Shown here: piece after piece, positions 1 through 7,751 of the stretch | Position numbering within the stretch: the stretch's first letter is position 1 | Layout: each line of letters begins with the position of its first letter | Assembly: GCF_900109705.1 (NCBI RefSeq) | Contig: NZ_FOAI01000015.1 | Span: forward strand, 31,922-95,921 | Direction: 5' to 3' | Length of the DNA: 64,000 nucleotides | From: Roseivivax marinus | GTDB lineage: Bacteria > Pseudomonadota > Alphaproteobacteria > Rhodobacterales > Rhodobacteraceae | The notes under the pieces: model-generated | What the model was told of the DNA's origin: nothing | The model's input: only the letters and a program-made list of their open reading frames with translations | Databases searched by the model: none | Position numbers and translations under genes: made by a program

Positions 1-75
1 GTCGCCGCGCCCTTCCGTGCCGCTCCGCCTGAGAAAGCTCATCAGCGTCATCGCTCGTTCGTCCTTTCACGACGG

Positions 76-105
76 ATCCGGGCCCGCCTCTCGGGCGGCC
101 CGGAT
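76..105 (-). terminator. Hairpin downstream of the demethylase-like gene
   Basis: Arms ATCCGGGCC and GGCCCGGAT pair around a GC-rich centre, 15 bases beyond the stop codon of the minus-strand gene that ends at 120. No run of T follows on the minus strand, so it is a terminator-like or mRNA-stabilising hairpin rather than a textbook intrinsic terminator. Confidence 0.45.
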
Positions 106-119
106 CTCTTTCAGGAGCT

Positions 120-1265
120 TCAGGCCACTTGGGCTTGGGCGATCGACTTTTTCGGGTCGTGGAACGGGCGATCCACGATGCGCGCCGAAACCGGCACGTC
201 ACGCACCATCACCGTCACGGTGTCGTCGAGGACCGCGTGTTCGGCCGAGACGAGCGCCAGCGCGATGTTCTGGTCGAGACGCGGCGAGTAGACCGCCGAG
301 GTCACCTTGCCGATGGTCTCGCCATCCTTGACCACCGACCAGAACACCGTGTTCGGCCCGCGCAAGCGCTCTCCGTCGATGACGAGACCGACCTGTTTGC
401 GGGTGATGCCCTCGTCCCGGATGCGGGTCAGGGCCTCCTTGCCGATGAAGGTGATGTCGGCGTCCACATCCACCAGACGGCCAAGCCCCAGCTCGTAGGG
501 ATTGGTATCGGGGTCCATGTCCGCGTGGTAGGACAGCATCCCCGCCTCGATGCGGCGGATGGTCGATGTGTGCCCCGGCTTCAGACCGTGGGGCGCACCG
601 GCCGCCATGATCTTTTCCCACAACTCGTCGCCGCGGCTGCCGTCACGCAGGTAAAGCTCGTAGCCCAGCTCGCTCGACCATCCGGTGCGCGACACGACCA
701 GCGGGATGCCGTCCAGTTCGAGTTCGCGCAGCCAGAAGTATTTCAGGTCGAGAATCTCGTCCCCGAAAAGCGCGCGCATGATCCGGCCCGAGTTCGGCCC
801 CTGGAGCTGCAGCGGCGAGACGTCGGGCTCGCGGATCTGGACGTCCATGCCCGAAAACACCGCGAGGCCCTGCGCCCACAGCAGGATGTCGCTGTCGGCG
901 AGCGAGATCCAGAAGTGGTTCTCGGCCAGCCGCAGCACGATCGGGTCGTTCAGGATCCCGCCATTGGCATTGGTGATGAGCACATACTTGCACTGGCCGA
1001 CGGCCATCTTCGACAGGTTGCGCGGGGTGAGCAGCTGCGTGAACCGGGCCGCGTCGGGGCCGGTGATCTCGACCTGGCGCTCGACCGCGACGTCGCACAG
1101 GATCGCGGTGTTCACGAGGTTCCAGAAGTTCTGCTCCGGGTCGCCAAAGTCGCGCGGGATATACATGTGGTTGTAGACCGAGAACGCCGCAGCGCCCCAA
1201 CGCACCGTCGCGTCGAAGTAGGGCGATTTCCTGATCTGCGTTCCGAAGCCGAAATTCTCCATCAT
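120..1265 (-). CDS. GcvT/DmdA-family aminomethyltransferase-like demethylase
   Basis: 381-residue protein of the glycine-cleavage T-protein fold. Such proteins move a methyl or methylene group to tetrahydrofolate. DMSP demethylase DmdA and aromatic O-demethylases belong to this fold. The N-terminal stretch (FSVYNHM, then DVAVERQVEITGPDAA and QLLTPR) and the central LQGPNS and SSELGYELYL stretches fit the DmdA-type branch, and length is close to DmdA (about 365 to 370). The ATG at 1265 is chosen because TAGGAGGAG lies 7 bases upstream; a second ATG follows at once. The gene sits 300 bp downstream of an IclR gene, and a methanethiol oxidase operon diverges beyond that, which suggests an S-methyl or O-methyl substrate. 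The substrate itself cannot be read from sequence; glycine-cleavage GcvT is less likely because no gcvH or gcvP is nearby. Confidence 0.8.
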   Translation of the reverse strand: MMENFGFGTQIRKSPYFDATVRWGAAAFSVYNHMYIPRDFGDPEQNFWNLVNTAILCDVAVERQVEITGPDAARFTQLLTPRNLSKMAVGQCKYVLITNANGGILNDPIVLRLAENHFWISLADSDILLWAQGLAVFSGMDVQIREPDVSPLQLQGPNSGRIMRALFGDEILDLKYFWLRELELDGIPLVVSRTGWSSELGYELYLRDGSRGDELWEKIMAAGAPHGLKPGHTSTIRRIEAGMLSYHADMDPDTNPYELGLGRLVDVDADITFIGKEALTRIRDEGITRKQVGLVIDGERLRGPNTVFWSVVKDGETIGKVTSAVYSPRLDQNIALALVSAEHAVLDDTVTVMVRDVPVSARIVDRPFHDPKKSIAQAQVA

Positions 1266-1566
1266 CGACGGGCTCCTCCTATCAAGCCAGCTGTCGCAAA
1301 GGGGCCTTCCGAGAAGCGTGGGGCGCTGGGGACGCGTGCTGTGGCGTCCGGTGCCCGACCGCTCCGATCCTCCTCCGAATCGAAGCCCTCCCACGGCGAC
1401 CATGCTTTACGCTGCGTCGGGGTGGATCGCTCAAAACCGACATCGCGCATGGTTGAACCGGCAGAGCACGAAGCCGTGCGCGAACGGACCCCGCGGACGG
1501 ATGAAGACATGCCGACAGGACCCGTGGGGACCAACGGGAGCACATCTTTCAGGTTCCTTCCCCCGC
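1266..1566. other. 301-bp gap between IclR and demethylase-like genes
   Basis: No convincing reading frame. It contains the ribosome binding site TAGGAGGAG of the demethylase-like gene (about 1273-1281). The length allows a separate promoter for that gene, but I cannot identify one with confidence. Confidence 0.5.
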
Positions 1567-2373
1567 CTACTTCACCGCGGTGCCGGAGGCAGCCGGGCGG
1601 TTTATCGGGCGCGGCGTCGCGGTCGCCGGATCGACGGGCTCGACACCGGCAAGATGCCGCGACAGGTCGCGCGCCATGCCGCACAGAACATTGCCGATCC
1701 GGTCGCGCGCCTCGGGCGTGAAGACCCGGATCGATCCGGTGGCTCCGATCGACATGGTCGCGCCAGGCCCGGTATCGGCGAGCGGCGCCGCGACCGAGCA
1801 CATGCCCCGCTCGATCTCCTCGACGCATTCGGCGTAGCCGCGCGCCCGGATGACATCCAACTCGGCGGCGAGATCCTCGACTCTGGTCAGGGTGAACTCG
1901 GTATAGGCCTTCAGCCGCCCCTCGAGGGTCTTCGAGGCCAGCAGATCGGGCGAGAACGCCGCGACCGCCTTGGAGCACGAACAGGCGTGCAGCGGCCGTT
2001 TGCCGAGTCCGGGATGCAGGAAGGAGACGCCGGTGTCCGGGGTCTCCACGTGGATGATCTCGACCGCGCGACCGCGCTGGCGCGACAGGAAGAACGCCGC
2101 GCCGTGCTCCGCCGACGCCTGCCGTAGTGCGGGCGCGACGATCTCGATCAGCGCCGCGTCCGAATGATCGCTTCGCACGATACGTTTCAGCCGCGTCCCC
2201 AGCGCGAAGCGCCCGCGGGCGACGGGCTCCAGCAGGCCCGCACCCACCAGCTCCTGCACCAGCCTGTAGGCGGAGGGGCGCGGCAGATCGGTATGCGCGC
2301 AGATGTCGGCCACGGTCGCCTCGCCCTTCTGGCCGACGGTTTCGAGGATCAGTGTCAGACGGTCGAGGTGCAT
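1567..2373 (-). CDS. IclR-family transcriptional regulator
   Basis: 268 residues. The N-terminal winged helix (about 1-60, LPRPSAYRLVQELVGAGLLEP) is followed by a C-terminal IclR effector domain (about 80-245, with HPGLGKRPLHACSCSKAVAAF and GYAECVEEIERGMCSVAAPL). IclR proteins bind small acids and control adjacent catabolic genes. It is divergent from the methanethiol oxidase operon with only 73 bp between starts, and lies upstream of the demethylase-like gene on the same strand, so it probably controls both. The ATG has only a weak upstream ribosome binding site. The final 25 residues are Pro/Ala rich and probably disordered. Confidence 0.88.
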   Translation of the reverse strand: MHLDRLTLILETVGQKGEATVADICAHTDLPRPSAYRLVQELVGAGLLEPVARGRFALGTRLKRIVRSDHSDAALIEIVAPALRQASAEHGAAFFLSRQRGRAVEIIHVETPDTGVSFLHPGLGKRPLHACSCSKAVAAFSPDLLASKTLEGRLKAYTEFTLTRVEDLAAELDVIRARGYAECVEEIERGMCSVAAPLADTGPGATMSIGATGSIRVFTPEARDRIGNVLCGMARDLSRHLAGVEPVDPATATPRPINRPAASGTAVK

Positions 2374-2446
2374 GATTTTCTCGTTTCGTGAGACGCAGAT
2401 TTTCGATATGCGGGAATCACGGCAGACTCAAGGGAGGAGCGGACCG
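2374..2446. promoter_or_regulatory. Divergent IclR / mtoX promoter region
   Basis: Only 73 bp separate the two divergent starts, so both promoters and any IclR site must lie here. It holds AT-richer stretches and an imperfect inverted repeat TCTC-N7-GAGA at about 2379-2393. The ribosome binding site AGGGAGGAG (about 2431) fixes the mtoX start. No clear match to a known IclR operator is visible. Confidence 0.45.
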
Positions 2447-3802
2447 ATGGACGGAACATGTTGCGGACCGGGCTACGCGAGCCCCGCCGAGGCGATCAGG
2501 GCACCGCGGGAAAAGCTGCTCTACACCATCGCGATCTACACCGGCACGGGCATCCAGAAGCCCGACTACCTCGCGACGGTGGACGCCGATCCCGACAGCC
2601 CGACCTACAGCCAGGTAATCCACCGGCTCGAGATGCCGGGCATCGGGGACGAGCTGCACCACATGGGCTGGAACGCCTGCTCGTCATGCCACGACGACGC
2701 CGGGATGAGCCGCAAGTACCTGCTGGTGCCGGGCGTGCGGTCGAACAACATCCACGTCGTCGACACCGCCACCGACCCGCGCGCGCCGCGCCTGCACAAG
2801 ATCATCGACGGCGCCGAGATCAAGTCCAAGACCGACCTCTCGGGCCCGCATACGGTGCATTGCCTCGGCTCCGAGATCATCATCTCGTTTCTCGGCGACG
2901 CCAAGGGCGAGGCGCCGGGCGGCTACCTGCACCTCAACAAGGACTTCGAGATCGTCGGCCGCTGGGAGGAGTCGATGGGTGACATCCCCTTCGGCTACGA
3001 TTTCTGGTACCAGCCGCGTCACAACGTGATGATCAGCTCGGAATGGGCGGCGCCCAACACCTTCATGCCGGGCTTCGACCTCGAGGAGGTGGGCCACCTG
3101 AAATACGGCCGCCGCCTGCACGTCTGGGATTTCGAGGCGCGCAAGCCCGTCGAGACCATGTATCTCGGCGAGGACGGGCTGATCCCGCTCGAGGTGAAGT
3201 TCCTCCACGACCCCGACAGCACCCACGGCTTCTGCGGCGCGGCGCTCAGCAGCAACGTGATCCATTTCTGGAAGTCGGATGCCGGCACCTGGGAGTGGGA
3301 AAAGGTCATCGACGTCGAGAACGAGCCGCACCCCGAATGGCCGATCCCCGTGCCGGGCGTGATGTCTGCGATCCTCGTGTCGATGGACGACAGGTATCTC
3401 TACCTCAACAACTGGCTGCACGGCGACATGCGCCAGTATGACATCAGCGACCCGCACAACCCCAAGCTCACCGGGCAGGTCTACATGGGCGGCCTGCTCG
3501 GCAAGGCGCCGAAGGTGAACGGGGTCGAGGTCACCGGCGGGCCGCAGATGTTCCAGCTCTCGCTCGACGGCAAGCGGCTCTACGTCACGACGTCGCTGTT
3601 CTCGACCTGGGACAACCAGTTCTACCCCGAGATCCGCGAAAAGGGCGGTGTCATGGTCCTGATCGATTGCGACGTCGAGAACGGTGGCATGACCATCAAC
3701 GAGGACTTCATCGTCGATTTCGGCCAGGAACCCAACGGCCCCAGCCGCTGCCACGAGACCCGCTATCCCGGCGGCGATTGCACGAGCGATATCTGGCTGT
3801 GA
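2447..3802 (+). CDS. mtoX: Methanethiol oxidase / selenium-binding protein family (SBP56)
   Basis: 451 residues, the usual SBP56 length. This copper-dependent beta-propeller family converts methanethiol to formaldehyde, hydrogen sulfide and hydrogen peroxide. Diagnostic features are GWNACSSCHD (Cys78 and Cys81), repeated propeller strands (IHVVDTATDPRAP, LYLNNWLHGDMRQYDIS) and a His-rich core (HGFCGAALSSNVIHFW). The start at 2447 follows AGGGAGGAG; a longer frame upstream overlaps the divergent regulator. No signal peptide is visible, unlike periplasmic homologues known from methylotrophs, so the protein is probably cytoplasmic or begins elsewhere. It overlaps the ferredoxin gene by four bases (GTGA). 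Neighbouring rhodanese and demethylase-like genes fit a methylated-sulfur role. Confidence 0.9.
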   Translation: MDGTCCGPGYASPAEAIRAPREKLLYTIAIYTGTGIQKPDYLATVDADPDSPTYSQVIHRLEMPGIGDELHHMGWNACSSCHDDAGMSRKYLLVPGVRSNNIHVVDTATDPRAPRLHKIIDGAEIKSKTDLSGPHTVHCLGSEIIISFLGDAKGEAPGGYLHLNKDFEIVGRWEESMGDIPFGYDFWYQPRHNVMISSEWAAPNTFMPGFDLEEVGHLKYGRRLHVWDFEARKPVETMYLGEDGLIPLEVKFLHDPDSTHGFCGAALSSNVIHFWKSDAGTWEWEKVIDVENEPHPEWPIPVPGVMSAILVSMDDRYLYLNNWLHGDMRQYDISDPHNPKLTGQVYMGGLLGKAPKVNGVEVTGGPQMFQLSLDGKRLYVTTSLFSTWDNQFYPEIREKGGVMVLIDCDVENGGMTINEDFIVDFGQEPNGPSRCHETRYPGGDCTSDIWL

Positions 3803-4164
3803 CCACGCACACGATCACCCTCGCGAACCGTGACGGCGCGACTTACGTCGTGGAGGCGCGCCGCCCCCTGCTCGACACGCTGCGCGAGCAGGGCGTCGAT
3901 CTGCCCTACGGCTGCAAGTACGGTGGCTGCATCACCTGCGCCGCCAAGCTGACCGACGGCGAGGTCGACCAGCGCCGACAGGTCGCGCTCAACAACCGGC
4001 AACTGTCGCGCGGCTACGTCCTGCTCTGCGTGGCGCGGCCGGTCACGGACTGCACGCTCGAGATCGGCGTCGAGAGTCACGACAAGCTCTACCGCAACCC
4101 GTTCCTCGATCCGCTGGAGCCGCACGAGCTCAAGGCGGACATCGCCACATCGAAGGAGCCCTAG
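3799..4164 (+). CDS. Plant-type 2Fe-2S ferredoxin
   Basis: 121 residues with GTG start overlapping the mtoX stop (GTGA). The cluster motif CKYGGCITC (Cys39, Cys44, Cys47) plus Cys77 in YVLLCVARP is the plant/adrenodoxin-like CX4CX2CXnC arrangement. It is a soluble one-electron carrier. The C-terminal 25 residues extend beyond the fold. Translational coupling to methanethiol oxidase suggests it supplies or accepts electrons for a neighbouring enzyme; no ferredoxin reductase gene is present in this operon. The stop codon abuts the next ATG. Confidence 0.88.
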   Translation: MTTHTITLANRDGATYVVEARRPLLDTLREQGVDLPYGCKYGGCITCAAKLTDGEVDQRRQVALNNRQLSRGYVLLCVARPVTDCTLEIGVESHDKLYRNPFLDPLEPHELKADIATSKEP

Positions 4165-4629
4165 ATGCCAGACACGGTCATCACGCCCCGCTACGACTAT
4201 TCTCAGGCCTACCTGTCCGACATCCTGAAGTCGGTGAAGACGATCGCCATGGTCGGCGCCAGCGCGGACAAGACCAAGTTCAGCTACGGCGTGCTGCGGG
4301 TCCTCCACGAAACCGGCTACGACATGATTCCGGTGAACCCTAACCACGCCGTGACCGAGATCCGCGGCCTGCCGGTCTATCGCTCGCTCGCGGACATCGA
4401 CCGGCCCGTGGACATGGTCGAGGTCTTCCGCCCGAAGGAAGAGCTCTACGTCATCGCCGAGCAGGCCGTCGCCATCGGCGCCAAGGTCCTGTGGGCGCAG
4501 ATCGATGTCTACGACGACCGCGCCGCGCGGCTCGCCGAGGACGCCGGCCTCAAGGTCGTCATGGATCGCTGCCCCAAGATCGAGCTTTTCCGCCCGTTCT
4601 GGAAGCCCCGGCTCGACCTCGCGATATGA
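4165..4629 (+). CDS. CoA-binding protein (YccU-type Rossmann fold)
   Basis: 154 residues covering one CoA_binding_2 domain. The nucleotide-binding loop is IAMVGASADKTKFSYGVLR, followed by the family motif DMIPVNPNH and later VDMVEVFRP and KVLWAQIDVYDDRAARLAEDAGLKVVMDRCPKIE. Family members bind CoA or acyl-CoA but mostly lack defined reactions. The ATG directly follows the ferredoxin stop, so it is in the same transcript. In an operon with a crotonase and acyl-CoA ligase it may sense or carry a CoA thioester (inference). Confidence 0.85.
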   Translation: MPDTVITPRYDYSQAYLSDILKSVKTIAMVGASADKTKFSYGVLRVLHETGYDMIPVNPNHAVTEIRGLPVYRSLADIDRPVDMVEVFRPKEELYVIAEQAVAIGAKVLWAQIDVYDDRAARLAEDAGLKVVMDRCPKIELFRPFWKPRLDLAI

Positions 4630-4747
4630 CCCGGCCCGGCACGTCCCTGCACGCGCGGTCCGCCTGCGGATGCGGGGGATCACGTCGGACTGGCCCCTCT
4701 CCGCGCTGATCGCGTGGATGTCGACCCTCACGAAACGGAGGCCCCCC

Positions 4748-5137
4748 ATGGCCCAGACCATCACCAAGAGCGCCGCCGACCTGGTCCGCGAGGCCCGCGA
4801 GACGGTGCCGGAGATCTCGGCCGAGGAGGCCGTCGCGCTCACCCGCTCGCCCGACCACGTCTTCGTCGACCTCCGCGACGGCGCCGAACAGGAGCGCACC
4901 GGCGTCATCCCGGGCGCGATCGTCTCGTCGCGCGGGATGATGGAATTCCACCTCGATCCCGACAGCCCCGCGCACAAACCGGAGTTTGCACAGGACAAGA
5001 CTTACCTGTTCTACTGCGCCTCGGGAGGCCGGTCGGCGCTTGCGGCGCGCACGGCGATGGACATGGGACTGAGCCCGGTCGTGAACGTGGCAGGCGGCGT
5101 CTCGGCGTGGAAGAAAGCGGGAGGAGCACTGGAATGA
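4748..5137 (+). CDS. Rhodanese-domain sulfurtransferase
   Basis: 129 residues, a single rhodanese domain. The active-site loop is CASGGRS with Cys90 as the persulfide-forming residue, preceded by the CH2A-like HVFVDLRDGAEQERTGVIPGA. It moves sulfane sulfur between thiols and acceptors such as cyanide or protein thiols. The ATG at 4748 is chosen for the upstream GGAGG; an in-frame ATG nine codons earlier is poorly served. Its stop overlaps the crotonase ATG. Following methanethiol oxidase, a sulfurtransferase could take up sulfide-derived sulfur (inference). Confidence 0.88.
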   Translation: MAQTITKSAADLVREARETVPEISAEEAVALTRSPDHVFVDLRDGAEQERTGVIPGAIVSSRGMMEFHLDPDSPAHKPEFAQDKTYLFYCASGGRSALAARTAMDMGLSPVVNVAGGVSAWKKAGGALE

Positions 5138-5949
5138 ATACGGCACCGACGCCGGACGGCGACCTCGTCACCCGGTCCGACGCGGGCGGCGTCGCGACCA
5201 TCACGCTGAACGCGCCCAAGTCGATCAACGCGCTGTCCGAGGCCATGATGGCCGCGCTCTCGCGCACGCTCGACGACATCGCGGCGGACGGATCGGTGCG
5301 CGCGGTGATCCTGCGCAGTGCCGGGGACCACTTCTGCGCCGGCCACAACCTCAAGGAAATGACCGCGCGGCGCACGGACGCGGATGGCGGCCACCAGTAT
5401 TTCCGCGATCTCTTCGCGACCTGCTCGGCGATGATGCTGCGGGTGGTGCGCCTGCCGCAGCCGGTCATCGCGGAAGTGAAGGGCATCGCCACCGCGGCGG
5501 GCTGCCAGCTCGTCGCGTCGTGCGACCTTGCCGTGGCCTCGGAGGACGCGCGCTTTGCCACCTCGGGCGTGAACATCGGGCTGTTCTGCTCGACGCCGAT
5601 GGTGGCGCTGTCGCGGAACGTGCCACAGAAGCAGGCGATGGAGATGCTGCTGCTGGGCGAGTTCCTGCCCGCCGCGCGCGTGGCCGAGCTGGGGCTTGTG
5701 AACCGTGTCGTCCCCCGCGACGACCTGGAGGCCACGGCCGAGGAGATGGCCCGGGTCATCGCGTCGAAGTCGCCGGTGGCGATCAAGGCGGGCAAGCGCG
5801 CCTTCTACGAACAGGCCGGGATGAGCCTCGACGACGCCTACGCCCTTGCCGGTCAGGTCATGGCCGACAACATGATGGCCCGCGACACCGAGGCCGGGAT
5901 CGGCGCCTTCACGCGGAAAGAGCCCATGCCCGAGTGGAGCGGCGAATGA
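5134..5949 (+). CDS. Crotonase-fold enoyl-CoA hydratase-like protein (ECHDC3 type)
   Basis: 271 residues. The crotonase fold is clear: oxyanion-hole segment HFCAGHNLKEM, then GIATAAGCQLVASCDLAVAS, then VNIGLFCSTPMVALSR, and a C-terminal AELGLVNRVV helix region. These segments match the ECHDC3 branch. Both catalytic glutamates of classical enoyl-CoA hydratases seem to be missing: the GGGCELA glutamate is Gln in AAGCQLV, and the second site reads LFCST. So it may not hydrate enoyl-CoA in the usual way and is unlikely to equal DmdD. ATGA overlaps join it to rhodanese upstream and ligase downstream. Confidence 0.82.
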   Translation: MNTAPTPDGDLVTRSDAGGVATITLNAPKSINALSEAMMAALSRTLDDIAADGSVRAVILRSAGDHFCAGHNLKEMTARRTDADGGHQYFRDLFATCSAMMLRVVRLPQPVIAEVKGIATAAGCQLVASCDLAVASEDARFATSGVNIGLFCSTPMVALSRNVPQKQAMEMLLLGEFLPAARVAELGLVNRVVPRDDLEATAEEMARVIASKSPVAIKAGKRAFYEQAGMSLDDAYALAGQVMADNMMARDTEAGIGAFTRKEPMPEWSGE

Positions 5950-7565
5950 ACTACAACGGCCCCGAGCTCGCGCGGTGCGCGGCGAACCACACCGCGCTGT
6001 CGCCGGTCTCGATCCTGAAGCGCGTCGAACGGGTGCATCCCGAACTGCCCGCGCAGATCCATGGGTCGATCCGGAGAAACTGGGGCGAAGTGGCCGAGCG
6101 TTGCAAGCGGCTGGCCTCGGCCCTCGCGAAGCGTGGCGTCGGCAAGGGCGACACCGTGGCGCTGATCGCACCGAACATTCCCGAGGCGCTGGAATGCGCG
6201 TTGGCGGTTCCGATGCTGGGCGCGGTGCTGAACGCCAACAACACCCGGCTCGACGCTGACACGATCGCCTACATCCTCGGGCACGGCGAGGCGACAGTGC
6301 TGCTGGTGGACACCGAGTTCTCGGGCATGGCGGCCGAGGCGGTGCGCGCGTCGGGCCGCGACATGCTGGTCGTCGATATCGAGGACCCCGAAGGCCCGGG
6401 CGGCGAGCGGATCGGCGCGCTGACCTACGACGCGCTGCTGGCCGAGGGCGATCCGGGCTTCGCCTATACGCTGCCGGACGACGAGTGGGATGCGCTGGCG
6501 CTGAACTACACCTCGGGCACCACCGGGCGCCCCAAGGGCGTGGTCTATTCCCATCGCGGCGCGTGGACCAACGCGGTCAACAACGTCGTCACGTGGGAGA
6601 TGCCGCACCACCCGGTCTACCTGTGGACGCTGCCGCTCTTCCACTGCAACGGCTGGTGCTTCCCGTGGACGATCACGCTTCTGGCCGGGTGCCACGTGTT
6701 CCTGCGCGCGCCGCGGGCCGACGCGATCTATCGGGCCTTTGCCGACCACGGCGTCACGCATCTGTGCGGTGCGCCGATCATCATGTCGATGATCGCCGGC
6801 GCCTCTGCCGAGGAAAGGCGCGAGTTTCCGCAGAACATCCGGATGATGACCGCCGCCGCGCCTCCGCCCGCCAGCGTGATCGCCGGGATGGAGAAGATGG
6901 GCATCTCGATCACCCACGTCTACGGACTGACCGAGGTCTACGGCCCGGCCGTGGTCTGCGCCGAAAAGCCCGGCTGGCAGGACCTGCCGCTGGAAGAGCG
7001 CGCCCGCCTCAAGGCGCGCCAGGGCGTGGCCTACGAGCTGCAGGAGGACGTGCTGGTCCTCGACCCCGACACCGGGCAGCCGGTGCCGTGGGACGGCGAG
7101 ACCCAAGGCGAGATCGTCTTCCGCGGCAACATCGTCATGAAAGGCTATCTCAAGCAGCCCGACGAGACCGCAGAGTCGTTCAAGGACGGCTGGTTCTGGT
7201 CCGGCGACCTCGCCGTGCAGCATCCCGACGGCTACGTCGAGATCCGCGACCGTGCCAAGGACATCATCATCTCGGGCGGCGAGAACATCTCGTCCATCGT
7301 GGTGGAGAACGCGCTCTATACCCACGAGGCGGTGGCGCTGGTGGCAGTCGTGGCGATGCCCGACGAGAAGTGGGGAGAGGTGCCCTGCGCCTTCGTCGAG
7401 CTGGCCGCCGGCGCGGCGACCGACGAGGACGAACTGCTCGCCCACGCCCGGACGAAGCTGGCCGGGTTCCAGCGGCCGAAAAAGGTGGTCTTCAGCGAAT
7501 TGCCCAAGACCACGACCGGCAAAATCCGCAAGAACGTGCTGCGCGACCGGGCGAAAGAGCTCTGA
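5946..7565 (+). CDS. Acyl-CoA synthetase (AMP-forming)
   Basis: 539 residues of the ANL superfamily, which activates a carboxylate to acyl-AMP and then acyl-CoA. Motifs in order: phosphate loop YTSGTTGRPKGVVYSHRG, A5-type YGLTEVYGP, A7 WFWSGDLAVQHPDGYVEIRDRAKDIIISGGENISS, and A10 PKTTTGKIRKNVLR with the catalytic lysine. Length equals that of DmdB, the methylmercaptopropionyl-CoA ligase, but motifs alone do not give substrate; medium-chain or aromatic acids are equally possible. The start overlaps the crotonase stop (ATGA). It is the last gene of the mtoX operon. Confidence 0.85.
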   Translation: MNYNGPELARCAANHTALSPVSILKRVERVHPELPAQIHGSIRRNWGEVAERCKRLASALAKRGVGKGDTVALIAPNIPEALECALAVPMLGAVLNANNTRLDADTIAYILGHGEATVLLVDTEFSGMAAEAVRASGRDMLVVDIEDPEGPGGERIGALTYDALLAEGDPGFAYTLPDDEWDALALNYTSGTTGRPKGVVYSHRGAWTNAVNNVVTWEMPHHPVYLWTLPLFHCNGWCFPWTITLLAGCHVFLRAPRADAIYRAFADHGVTHLCGAPIIMSMIAGASAEERREFPQNIRMMTAAAPPPASVIAGMEKMGISITHVYGLTEVYGPAVVCAEKPGWQDLPLEERARLKARQGVAYELQEDVLVLDPDTGQPVPWDGETQGEIVFRGNIVMKGYLKQPDETAESFKDGWFWSGDLAVQHPDGYVEIRDRAKDIIISGGENISSIVVENALYTHEAVALVAVVAMPDEKWGEVPCAFVELAAGAATDEDELLAHARTKLAGFQRPKKVVFSELPKTTTGKIRKNVLRDRAKEL

Positions 7566-7751
7566 CCGTTGCGGGGCTGCCGCATGTGCGCGCGCCCCGC
7601 ACCACGGCAGCCCGACCCGAAATAAATCGCCCCCTCACGCCCCTCGCGAGGGACGCAAACCTTGATCGACTGACACAGTCCGTCATGGTCGGAGAGGCGT
7701 CGGGCCCGAAAAGGCATGTCGCTCAATGCAAAAACGGCTCGGAGGGTCTTA

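Noticed and set aside
16..119. Coding sequence at the left edge of the window
   Set aside because: The plus-strand frame at 17-331 runs antisense through the demethylase-like gene and lacks any motif.
5946..7565. Calling the acyl-CoA ligase DmdB outright
   Set aside because: Motifs show only the AMP-forming ligase superfamily; substrate assignment needs phylogeny, and the adjacent crotonase lacks DmdD's catalytic glutamates.
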